This document shows positions 1 through 10,600 of a stretch of 64,000 bases of DNA, piece after piece. The notes beneath the pieces are model-generated. The model worked only from the letters and a program-made list of their open reading frames with translations. It had not been told where the DNA came from and ran no database searches. Source of the stretch: Siphonodentalium dalli (lineage: Eukaryota; Mollusca; Scaphopoda; Gadilida; Siphonodentaliidae); contig CP136061.1 in assembly GCA_032622095.1 (NCBI GenBank), positions 62,809,127 to 62,873,126 on the forward strand, written 5' to 3'. Positions within the stretch are counted from its first letter, which is position 1; each line of letters begins with the position of its first letter. The position numbers were made by a program, and so were the translations under genes.

Positions 1-439
1 TCTCTCAGTGCATGTGGGATAGACTCCTATGACAACGATTGAGTTAATGCCAGCGAACAACTACCATCAGTAACCATCTATACCTGTGTATTTGTGACAC
101 TATACATCCCGTTATGATCAACGATGGTTTTAAAACTAGTCAGTGGACAACAATACAGAAGTGTATCAAATAAAACAATGATATAATATGTAATCACATC
201 GTGAACAGTCTTGTTGTGAATATTTTCATTTGATTGAACAGGCTGCATATTATCGAAACTACAAAACCATTCGACACTTACTTTTGCCAATTACTGTATC
301 TTGAGGCATAACTATATCATATGTTGCAACTATTAAATCACGGATAGTTACAGTGGGTCAAACACGAGTGTTAAACTTCATATATTCGCGCACGATTGCC
401 AATAAGTGATATTACAATCAACGTTTGAGCATAACATGA

Positions 440-790
440 AATTCTCAATAGGGTACGTTAAGTGTTAAATTTTGATCGAAACTGTAGCCAGCAAGAATCA
501 TCTGATCACATCCATTCCTTTTAAAACTACGTCTGTGTTTCATACTTAGTATTTTTTAGGAATATCAGTACGCGCATATCATCATACGCGAAATAGCGCC
601 ATCTATCCAAAGTACTAGAATCTCCATAGGGCTCAGTGTTAAATTTTGATCACAACTGTAGCCAACAAGAATGAACCGATCACATAAAAATTTTCAAAAA
701 TACATGTAATGGTCATATCTAGTAGTTTGGAGAAGTTTCAAATCGCACCGGTCACCATACGCCAGATGGCACCATATACCGTTTTCTGTA
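440..790. repeat. Two diverged copies of a 172-bp unit
   Basis: The phrase GTGTTAAATTTTGATC followed by ACTGTAGCCA and CAAGAAT occurs at about 466 and 637, and both copies run on to a similar GATCACAT, GCGCCAT/GGCACCATAT segment. This is a degenerate direct repeat of an unidentified dispersed element. Confidence 0.6.
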
Positions 791-1569
791 AATACGAAAC
801 GCTCTCTAAATGATGTTGACCCCGATTTAGGCCGACCCGCCAAAATTCAAGAATGGAAACAAGTCAATCCCGAAAACACACCTACTAGGCATACATAATC
901 CGTTTTCAGATCGCTTTTAACAAACCAAAAATGCAAAATTACATAAGGAATCCGGCTATTTGGAGATGTCTCATTTCCAAAACTTAGTCAATATTTTCAA
1001 CAGTTGGAAAATACATGCCTGAATCTTTCAGAAATTTCAGATTTCCAGAGTGAAAACACAAGTTGAAATAGTTCTGACAGTTTCGAGTTTCCAATCAAAA
1101 TCTAGTGTAAATTATGTTGATTTTGAACCCCCAAAAAAATGGAATATTTTCCTATTTTCACTCAAAATGTTAGCCTGAAATGGCCATTAGTTAGAAATGT
1201 TAAAACATCTGGGGGTGTGATATGTTTGAAATATCTTAGTATTTGGAAAACTTTTGAGGTATCAGTTGGAAAATTCCAACTCAAGGTGCAGTTGTAGATT
1301 TGAAGTTGGACACCCTCCCAATGGAGAGCCTCTACATAGCCACATCCCTATATGGGGGTAGTGCAGATATTAAGTTGGACACTCTCTAGCCACATCCCAG
1401 ATTTATCACTATAGGTTCCATTTAGCACATACGATATTCAAACATATACATAATTGTAATAACTTCAAAACAAACAAATTTGCATGCATATATATTCAAT
1501 CATATACAGATGAAATTGCTTTTGTGATAATATATGTACACAATTCATGTTTAAGGATTAAGTCTCAAA
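791..1569. other. Non-coding stretch, nothing identified
   Basis: AT-rich DNA without a convincing ORF. Two short similar phrases (AAGTTGGACAC then TCTC/CTCC at about 1302 and 1372, each near CACATCCC) hint at a small local duplication. No gene signal is seen. Confidence 0.4.
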
Positions 1570-1764
1570 TACAGTAATGCCCTAAATAATCGACTCCATA
1601 ACCACAGCAGAATTATGGGTAACTTTTTAGGATTTAGTCGGAAATATGGCTCTCGGGGAGAGCTTTCCGATGAATGGCAACAAGCCATATTTCCGACTTA
1701 ATCCTGAAAAGTTACCCATAATTCTGCTGTGGTTATGGAGTCGATTACTTAGGGAATTACTGTA
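1570..1764. mobile_element. TA-flanked foldback MITE, family A copy 1
   Basis: Near-perfect inverted repeat from TACAGTAATGCCC to its complement at 1764, with a stem made of CGACTCC, CCACAGCAGAATTATGGG and GGATTTAGTCGGAAATATGG. TA duplication plus a CAGT end is the pattern of Tc1/mariner-type elements. No transposase is present. It ends just before the acceptor of the orphan ORF. Confidence 0.85.
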
Positions 1765-1785
1765 GGTCTAATACATTGGTTGCAG

Positions 1786-2399
1786 GCCATATGGGAAGGG
1801 TCAGAAGACTGTTGCGGCGATTTTCAACCCTAATTCCATGTGTAGGAAAAACCCCAAAGAAGAAAAAGAACTTGCAACTCCAAGACAAAACACCTACTAG
1901 ATATTACGCTGTTGGACCATCAGGAGAGCATATTCGACCACAAAACAGCTTCGAAGAGGCATTGATGAAAGAAGGAATATTTGCAATTTCAAAGGAGGGA
2001 AATATTGTTCTTGCTATTGGTCTAGGTCTAACTTCTGAGGACCTGCATGAACCAAAACCATCGTATAAATCCTACAATGTCTACAAATGGGATGAACTCC
2101 TGAAAGAATTCCCAGCACGCGGAATAGTGAGCAAGAAGGAGCCAATGGTTGACGGGTTGCCGGCCTCAGTTTGGGTTGACTGTATTGAACCATCTCTCCC
2201 GTCTTTAATCAGGATAAGCTCATTGCGACACCGGAAAGGAAATCTGACAACTGTGACAAAACTGATGCCAGTTCTAGTGCGTGTGCCTGTGAATGAACAG
2301 CCAAGACGACAACGCGGTCCAGACCGTGCCATGCGGCGTCGTGTTGAGCAGGCAGTCCAGCGCCATGTTGAACATGCTGCACGAGGTGCCAACAACTGA
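1786..2399 (+). CDS. Orphan ORF or terminal exon, function unknown
   Basis: I do not recognise this protein. The open frame continues for about 204 codons from a good splice acceptor (branch-like CTAATA, then TTGCAG ending at 1785), with a first in-frame ATG at 1791. It has a basic N terminus with KKKK, a central part with YYAVGPSGEHIRPQNSFEEA and YKSYNVYKWDELLKEFPARG, and an Arg-rich tail ending in TGA. An inverted-repeat MITE ends 21 bases before the acceptor and another MITE starts 18 bases after the stop. It may be the last exon of a host gene whose other exons lie left of the window, or a transposon-derived exon. No upstream exon was identified in 1-1570. Confidence 0.45.
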
Positions 2400-2417
2400 G
2401 TCATGCATGGATCCATG

Positions 2418-2648
2418 AACCCTTTCAGGACTGGAGCTTCTGGGAAATTTGAAAATTATTCTTTTATATATGCGAGTTTCCCATAGAGTGCCTCACATAC
2501 ATAAGAGAATGCACTGGCCTAACAATATTTACCTTGAACTTGTAAGCCAGTGCATTCTCTTATATATGCGAGGCTCCATATGGGCGACTCGCTTATACAA
2601 GAGAATACATTTCGAAATTTCAGGAAGCTCCAGTCATGGAAGGGATAA
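2418..2648. mobile_element. TTAA-type double-hairpin MITE, family B copy 1
   Basis: AACCCTTTC at the left and GGAAGGGATAA at the right enclose two similar hairpins. Each hairpin is built on CATTCTCTTATATATGCGAG and its complement around a CCCATATGGG-like core, with AATATTTACCTTGAACTTGT between them. The TTAACCCTTT ends resemble piggyBac-type MITEs. Starts 18 bases after the orphan ORF stop. Confidence 0.82.
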
Positions 2649-3091
2649 CATATTATATATTCAGCTTCCAAAGTAAACATAAGAAACGGCAAAGGTCTGC
2701 TATATACTTCCACCAAGATGATGAGAAAGGGGGTGGTGGGTTTTCAGGTATTGGAGGAACATGGAGATTGATGGCAGAATGTCGGTTTTTAACCCCGATC
2801 GAGACGACAATAGGAAGTACATGCATATTGGAAACTGGGATGTTGATATTGAAGAGAAACATCCAGGTATCAAATCTCCATGTACCTTACGATGTTGACA
2901 GAGATTACAATTTCCCCCATTACAGTTGGAGGGAGGCGGGAAAAATTCCAGACAAGTGCTTTTTCCATTTTTGACCTATCTTGGCACCCACCACCGCCAT
3001 TTTTTCGATACTTTAAAGGTCCACCTTTCTTTCCTACAGGCCCTGACTGCGAACCTATAGTTATAGACATTGGAAATCCAGAAATGTACTA

Positions 3092-4904
3092 AGGTCACAG
3101 TGATTGCACATTTTAAAAGGTCCCTAATTGTTTCATCAAATTTTCAGTTCACGCAAAACACATCCTTTGAGTACAATAGAATGAAATGTAACTGTTGACT
3201 ATAATATACACGTACATACAAGGACACAGCCTTTGATATGAATTGAGTACACTTTTGTGACCTCTTTCTGTGCATGGTGAGGAACATCATAAATGAAGAT
3301 GTGGTAGAACATCAAACAGTTAAAGATGCATAATCCGATGAAACGCCTGTAAATTACTATTTCTTTGGCTTCGGGGTAAAAATTATTTTATTCAAGTCAG
3401 GAATCCAACCATCAAAGCTCAAGAGTTATTAGATAACAATTTTTGAAATCTGTTATTTTTCACCACTAGAAACATTTGGCAGCCTGGCAAAAATCAGCTG
3501 ACTTCATACAGAATTAGTACGTGCATGCGCGCGCCATTATGAGAGGTCACTGCTCGATATATGATCAGCGCATCGTTGGTGATCGCAAATAATTCAGAAC
3601 GAAAAGATGAAAAATATTACCATCAACAAGAATACGGTATGTTGTGACAGTTGACATGTGGATACATGAAGTATACTTATTTATTAATCAGTAATCATGT
3701 TTTAGCCATGCAAATATACATGTTATATGGCACCATGCTGTATACACATGGAAATACTATTTGTTTACATTCGTGACAACACTTGTTGTGGAATTCCAAT
3801 TTGAATTAGGAATACCATTTATGGAAGTTGCAAACCACACTTGCTCGTTGTACAAACCATCAAGGAAAAACATTATTATTGGACTTTTTCGGCAAATATG
3901 ATATTTTGCTTAGTATCGTTGTGAGTATTTATTGGTAATACACTAATTTGGATAACTATATCAGCTTTTGGCGAAATTTTGTATTGTAACTGGATGAGAC
4001 GGGGACCATCGAATCGGATTGTGTACCTTTAAGTTGATAGAATTGAATACATGAGTCAATTAGTGGGTTCAGGCTGAATAACACAAAATATAAAATTCTA
4101 TAAAACTATATCAACAAGTGTATGAAAAAATAGATTGACTTTCTTCTTATGTCCATTATTAAAGGATTTCACCGGTGTAGCTTTCACAGTTGTTATGGAT
4201 GCTCGTAAATCCACTGAGCATGTTGACGAAAAGATTTTTGTGATCGGCCGCCCGTAACTGAAGTTATGCCGATTCATGCGATTGAATATTCAATTATGGA
4301 TTATGCAGTCTGAATCTTTAATCTTCCTTCATGTGACGTCATATGAGGGACTACTAGCGACAAGCAGTGTCAAACTTCAAAGGCTGTCACAATTGGCTTT
4401 TATCAATGGCTGGACAATCGGAGCTGACCATTTGTACATAAGTTTAATTTGACACAGGGAATTTTATCAGATAGGTCCCATCGACAAAAGGGCACTAATA
4501 ATTAATTTAATTAAATAATTCACTATATACCCAAAATGGTTGCAATCTGGTCAGTGAAAATTGAAAGGCAGTGATAAATTGACCTGTAGAGTGTAATGAG
4601 ATAGATGCTGTTGACCTCAGATGACTTAAAGGGGAAAATAAGAGCAATAAAGAGTGTTCCGTATGTACAAAAATTAGTACAGATCGATCACCTGACCAGG
4701 GGAATGTCATGGGATAGGCGCATCTTCTCACGTCCCATGAATAATGGCTGAGAACAAGGCATTACTTACTTACCTTTGACCTCAGATTTCACTGCAGGAA
4801 TTGCAGCAAAACCCCCCTTATGATCAGACCATGGATACTCTATTACTGCCATGAAAAATTTAATGATTGTAACCAATGCTATTAGCCTATTAATGTTTAA
4901 ATTT
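3092..4904. other. Intergenic stretch, nothing identified
   Basis: No ORF with splice signals or family similarity is seen, and no repeat family recognised elsewhere in the window is present. The preceding 2650-3091 has overlapping ORFs on both strands (for example FPHYSWREAGKIPDKCFF) that I do not recognise and that are too short to call. Confidence 0.4.
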
Positions 4905-5400
4905 TGAAATCCAAAATGGTCACTGGCAGCCATGTTTTATTTGCAGAATGACCCCAAAATGACTCATTTCCATCTTCATGTCAATGCCAACATCCATGAC
5001 AAATTTGATGATCTGACCATAGGAACGATCTGTAGCCTAATGGATTTACATCGTTTAATACTGAAAAACAAAATGGCCAAAAGCAGCCATTCCCATCTAC
5101 ATGTCAATTGCAACCTCCATGAATAATTTCATGATGTTCAGACACAGTCTGTTTAATACTGAAAACAAAGATGGCCGATAACGGCTATGTATTTGGGCGA
5201 TTTATATCAAAGATGGCCGCTGTCAGCCATTTTTGATTTGTTTGCCGAATGACCCCAAAATGAATTGTTCCAATCTATATGTCAATGTCAACAGCTATGA
5301 CAAATTTCATAATGATCTGACCTATAGTCCATGCTAATGGTAATTGTTGATGGACATACACACACACACACACAGCACGGATGATGGACAATAACCCATG
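4905..5400. repeat. Older copy of the AAGATGGC unit, about three units
   Basis: CCAAAATGGTCACTGGCAGCC, GACCCCAAAATGACTCATTT and GATGGCCGCTGTCAGCC recur, ending with ACCCATGGCAATGGCTCA. A CA dinucleotide run lies at 5357-5374. More diverged than 59292-61692. Confidence 0.75.
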
Positions 5401-5419
5401 GCAATGGCTCATACTACCT

Positions 5420-5600
5420 TCAGTAATGGCCTAAATAATTGACTCCTTAACCACAGAAGAATTATGGGTAATTTTTCAGGATTTAGTTGGAAACATGGCT
5501 TGTTGCCATTCATCGGAAGATCTCAGTGAGAGCTTTCCGATGAATGGCAACAACTGATATTTCTGACTAAATCTGAAAAATTATTTAGGGCATTACTGTA
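5420..5600. mobile_element. Foldback MITE, family A copy 2 (degraded)
   Basis: Same family as 1570-1764, with the CAGAAGAATTATGGG and GGATTTAGTTGGAAA blocks and a GGGCATTACTGTA right end. The right arm has lost about 35 bases, so the hairpin is uneven. Confidence 0.8.
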
Positions 5601-5865
5601 GATACCCATTTTTTCATATCCGGTAGGGAATTCGCAAACAAAGATTTAATTAATAGTGGCCCTATTTAAATCAATAAAAGGTCACTGACCTAAATGTCCC
5701 CCGATGAAAGTGGCAGGTTTGATAAATTTATGGGTTTCAGTTCCCTATACTACAAACTGTCGTAGCAATTGATTACACCAATATGATACAAAGTGCATTT
5801 TCACTAAATATGTTGCATATCTGAAATGTGTGTCGAGAAAGGGTAAATAATTCTAAAATAAAAAA

Positions 5866-6262
5866 CATAAAACATTTCTATGTCGAAAAATGGCAATAAC
5901 TCTGCCAAAATGACTCTGACTGAACTCAAAATTGCAGATGCGCAGGTTCCCATGATGGTTGACATGTGCGTAAAGTTTAAAAAAAAATTGATTGGAAAAT
6001 GACGGAATACAAGCTCAGACAAAATATGCGTCCCAGGTTGTACGATTCTATGTGAAAAAGGGCAATAACTCTGCCAAAATGAATCCGACCAAACTCAAAA
6101 TCGAAGGTGCGCAGGTTCCCATGCTGGTTGACATCTGTGCCAAGTTTGACTGGGAACTGACGGAATACAGGCTCGGACAAAGTTCCGGACAGACGGATGC
6201 ATGGACGGACTACATTACTATAGTCCTCTTACGGAATGTCGGGGGACAACAAAGTATATCAG
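5866..6262. repeat. Dispersed repeat, two tandem half-units, copy 1
   Basis: GGCAATAACTCTGCCAAAAT, GCGCAGGTTCCCATG and ACGGAATACAAGCTC occur twice in tandem, ending in CAGACGGATGCATGGACGG. Likely a SINE or LINE tail. Related copies lie at 7972-8115 and 9010-9310. Confidence 0.7.
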
Positions 6263-6589
6263 GATAAATTCAAATGAGCGACAACTATTTGTTTTACATT
6301 ATTTTGTGAACTGACAGCTTTCGGATTAAATTACACCGTGCAACATACTCTGTGGATATTAATACCTCGGTGTCAGCGCTGAAGGGGTTCAATCTTTTCA
6401 ATTGTAGGTAGCGATATTCATTAAGTTTTATGAGCTTTTACATTTTTATTTGAAAAATATATTCATCAGTCATAACAAAATATAAGGCTGAAGATATCAA
6501 AACAAAATCAGATGACAGCAAATCAATAAAATCTTATAAAGAAGATGTGCATACTCACCTGACAAGTATATGTTAATGAACAATGATTT

Positions 6590-7042
6590 TGTTAAATGAT
6601 ATAGGATATTCAACAGAGCATTTAACAAGAACAAAAAACTCACATTTGGGCAAAATTTGACTCCAACTAGATGATGAACTGCATGTTCTCAAAGGTGAGC
6701 CGCACACAAGCAACAGGAGATTCTTTTGAAGATTGCTCAATTTAGCATTTTGACAACACAAACATTACTATTTCTAAGTCGAATAAAATCTAACTTGGTC
6801 TGAGTACTCTCAAATGTGAACCACATACCATATATCAAATATTTTTTAGAATATTGCTCAAATTATCATCAGGTCAACCCAAAAACAGCGATTTCTAAGT
6901 AAAAAAAGGGGCATAAGTTTGGCAACAATCATTAGACAGAGACCAAATTCGAAAATTGTCTGCGTCTTCTCAAATGTGAACCACGCACCAAATATCAAGA
7001 TACTCAGTTGAATTTTGCTCAAGTTATCATTCCGGACATTCT
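6590..7042. repeat. Degenerate tandem of a 155-bp unit, about three copies
   Basis: TCTCAAATGTGAACCACA/GC, ACCAAATATCAAGAT and TTGCTCAAGTTATCAT-type phrases recur at about 6690-6740, 6808-6870 and 6968-7030. Similar phrases occur in 10905-11935, so this belongs to a dispersed family. Confidence 0.6.

Positions 7043-7078
<36 letters not shown>
7043..7078. repeat. 36-base G homopolymer
   Basis: Uninterrupted G run followed by TTGGGGTGGG, lying beyond the 3' end of MSH2. G tracts of this length are prone to slippage and to four-stranded folding; assembly length may be unreliable. Confidence 0.95.
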
Positions 7079-7080
<2 letters not shown>

Positions 7081-7305
7081 GGGGTGGGAAGTAGCATCAA
7101 CATAATGTTATGACACAAAAGTCATTTGTCACAAAAAATTGATCAGTCTGAGTAAACCCAGACTATAGAACAGCTATGTGTTCGATAGACGAAACATACC
7201 AATATCCTTTGTATTACCACATTATATGGGGCTTTTATTTCCCCGCAGTATGATGTCACGGCCAACATTTGCATTAAAATTCCACGAAACTATCTTCTGA
7301 TTGGT

Positions 7306-7458
7306 TTAACCCTTTCTATACTAAATACTCATTGACGAGTAGTTCCTTTAGGAAATGTTCAGATAATAAGTGTTGTTTGTTGAACTTATTTTCTGAACAT
7401 TGCCCACCGATGAATATGAATCTTTATACTCTTGTATTATCTTTTTATTTCAAAAATG
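7306..7458. mobile_element. TTAA-type MITE, family C copy 1 (partial)
   Basis: TTAACCCTTTCTATACTAAA with the ACTCATTGACGAGTAGT mini-palindrome and GAAATGTTCAGATAATAAG. The right part is missing. It overlaps the candidate MSH2 polyadenylation signal. Confidence 0.7.
7444..7449 (-). terminator. Candidate MSH2 polyadenylation signal
   Basis: AATAAA in gene sense, 55 bases past the MSH2 stop codon. It sits inside a TTAA-flanked MITE copy (7306-7458), so the signal may be supplied by the transposon. A 36-base homopolymer (C in gene sense) follows about 360 bases further on. The site is only a candidate; other AATAAA copies are expected by chance in AT-rich DNA. Confidence 0.4.
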
Positions 7459-7504
7459 GGATTGTGAAGGGTGGGGGGGGGGGGGATGAGAATTTTTTGA
7501 GGTA

Positions 7505-7669
7505 TCAGTTTTCTTTTCTGCTCAACAATTCAATCACATAAGAATTATTCCTGGCTTTCACTTCTGTTTTGAGTTTCTCTATTTCTTTTAACACCGAATC
7601 ATCATCCATGTCAGCTATTGGAAGCTTCTTCACTTTCATCAAGAAATCTTCAATTATCTCATCAGCCTC
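7505..7669 (-). CDS. MSH2: MSH2 exon 27, C terminus and stop
   Basis: The last exon encodes [20 protein letters not shown], ... [21 protein letters not shown] and TGA at 7505-7507. Human ends with [20 protein letters not shown]. The acceptor is TTATTTCCAG. This is the C-terminal dimerisation helix pair. Confidence 0.96.
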   Translation of the reverse strand, partial: EADEIIEDFLMKVKKLPIADMDDDSVLKEIEKLKTEVKARNNSYVIELLSRKEN

Positions 7670-10600
7670 CTGGAAATAACATCCAATTTGAGAATGCGTA
7701 CCCACAGAGGGTCATCATATGATCCAGGTTACAATAATTTTAGGGACTTTTAAAAGAGGCTTTATAAAAAGAACACCATATTAATAGTGTCCAGCTTGAA
7801 GAGTTTCTCGCCTTAAATTGACATTTTGGATGCTCAAAGATCAACTAGAGATAAGACTGTCCAAATTGGAGCGAGGATACCCCACACAGTGCAATTGGGC
7901 TACATCAAGGGTAGCTGTATTCATATTAACTTACTTGTTTTTCTAAAAAAACAAAAACAAAAACAAAAAACACAAGCCAGGACAACATTATGCATTTTGC
8001 GAAAATTTATTAAGTTGAACAAGGGGAATAACTCCAGTAACTCATAATCGTAGGTGCACAGGTTTGCATAGTGGTAAATATCTGTGCCAAGTTTATAAAA
8101 TACTAGGGGAATGCCTGTCACAAAATGACGGGTATATAAATGTTCTTTGTTACTTTCTAGTGTCCGCAGTAATGAACAAATTATCATTTCCATATTAGAA
8201 ATAATAATTGAATGGTCATTCTTCTCTTTTTTTGTCACTGGATGCGTGAGGGAACACTTTATTTCACTAAACTGTATTTCTACACCCCACCCCACATATA
8301 CGCATGCACATATTGAACAAAACAAAGTCAGCATATTACTTTAAACATTACTGTATACTAACTGAAACATAATCAATTTGGAAACCTTTATTAAGCGATG
8401 GAGGGGGCTTGCAGCACAATTTGATCTCAAACGAAAAACCATTGGGAGCCTGTATTCAGCATGCAGCCTAAGGATCACAGGCCCAGGCACTGCGGCCCAT
8501 TTGTGGGAACACTTTATTTCAATAAAACTGTTATTTTGGTAGTGCGTTCGAGTCTCGATCCTACACCCAACTACATGCACTTCCACGAAAAAATCAACAT
8601 TCGCTACTTGTATTCACTCTCAACCTGAACTGACAAATTAATTTAGCGCCTATTTCCAACAACGCTTTGGTAGAGAGCATGGAAGTTTCGTCTACAATAG
8701 AAAAGCAAGTGTGGGTTTGCGTGCGACGTCACATGACGTCATTCCAACAAACGTCATAAGAAATAGTGTTTACTTGAGAGCAAATACTGCATTTGGGGAC
8801 CATGTGAGATCTCAGGTTTACTTCGACCAATCGGCGTGAAATTTGGTGAGTCATCTTTTACGACACAATGTAGGCCGTGGTACAAATTTGGGCCACATTG
8901 CGAGCATGGTTGAAAAGTTATAAACGCACCAAAAGCGTGACCGACTTATACACACACAGTTACACAGAAAGACGACAGGTTTTATATAGATTGACTGAAT
9001 TTATAAAATATTGACCGAAAAATGTGGGAATGCAAGCTCAGAAAAAAGAATATGCATGTTGCAAGCTGATGTTGCAAACACTTCCAAATCGAAAAAGGGG
9101 GATAATAAAAATCCACCTCAAAAAGTCGGATAGACATAATTCCAGGTGCACAGGTTCCCATGGTACTAAATATCTGTGTCAAGTTTAAAAAAAATTGACC
9201 CTAATATGTAAGAATAAAAGTTCAGACAAAGTTGCGTCCATGGACCCAGACGGACAAGCTGATTACAGTATACCCCCCCCATAACTTCGTTACGAAGGGT
9301 ATACTCAATCTTAGCTCAATCTTGAAGAAAAGCCACAAGAATATATCAACATGAAAAAAAAATGTTAAGCCTGCCTTCCTACAGACCATAAACTTTTCTG
9401 GCCTGAAGACATGAACAGGAATATGTCGAAATAAAAAAAATTCAAACCTACCTACTGACCCTACCAGTAATCTTTTCTGGCCTGTAAACCGACTGTAACA
9501 AGGGTTCATGCTGCCTCTTGCCAAATTTGCCAATGGCAAAAATATTTTCATTTGGCAACAATATTTTTATCTGGCAAAAATTTTGGTAAGTGCGTTTTTA
9601 ATTATGGGATGTCAACTATCTAGATAAGCGTCGCTTAGATATTTATTGCTAATTTGATATTTATTAATAATAATAAATTGTTTTTCTAGTAGCTCATTTT
9701 ACCTGCGTCTGTGGTTAGTTTTTACAGTATAAAACACAGATAAAAACACGATAAATTCCCCAATTATACACGCAATTAAATTTGGCAAATATTTTTTTAA
9801 TTTGGCAAAAAAATGATTTCATTTGGCAACATTTTTGGCAAGAGAAACCAGACTTTTTTTTTTTGGCCTAATGGTGGAATAAGATGTAGCAATATGTCAT
9901 AAAAGTTATGGTTTTAATCAGACGGGCAAAACCATACTACGTTTGGTACCAATTTATTTTAGTAAGAGATTTCAACTTTGAGATTACTGTACAGTGTGTT
10001 TTAATTTTTCATTTATTATTATTTTACAGAGGAATTTTTTATTTTGCAAACAACAAACCTGTTTTTCTTGCTTCCGCTTCTTTGCTGCTGGTTCATCACA
10101 TTCGAGTCCGGCACCCACACTTACAGTCTGATAATCTTCAAGTTCTATGGCTTTCTTACGAGCAAACTGAAACATTATTACTTCTCATTTTAACATCTCT
10201 GTTGAGAATATGAATTACAGTACATGAATTGTATGATAGGCATCAATATGCAAGAAAAATTCAAAGTTTCTAATTGGTAGCGGTAAATTTTATGGCCCTC
10301 ACCAGTATTGAATAGCAGTTCTGTCTACAGAGCAGTGATCAAGATATATTTCTGTGGAATCTGAATAGTGAAATTGAACTTTTAAAATTTATTTTTGTGG
10401 GAAAGCAGGTCTTTCAACAGACATTAGGGAATGCTAAAATGGTCTGGGTTTTTACCTGTGTGCCTTTATGAAATCTCTGGTGAAAAATGGTAACATATAA
10501 ACAAATGATTTTCAGTTTGATGTCATGTGAGTTGTGAATAAGCAGAGAAATTAATTACCTCAATCACATTCTTTGGAAAATGGGCCAGTTCAGCCACATG

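Noticed and set aside
6858-7118. ORF with a polyproline stretch
   Set aside because: The prolines come from the 36-base homopolymer, and the rest is a degenerate repeat.
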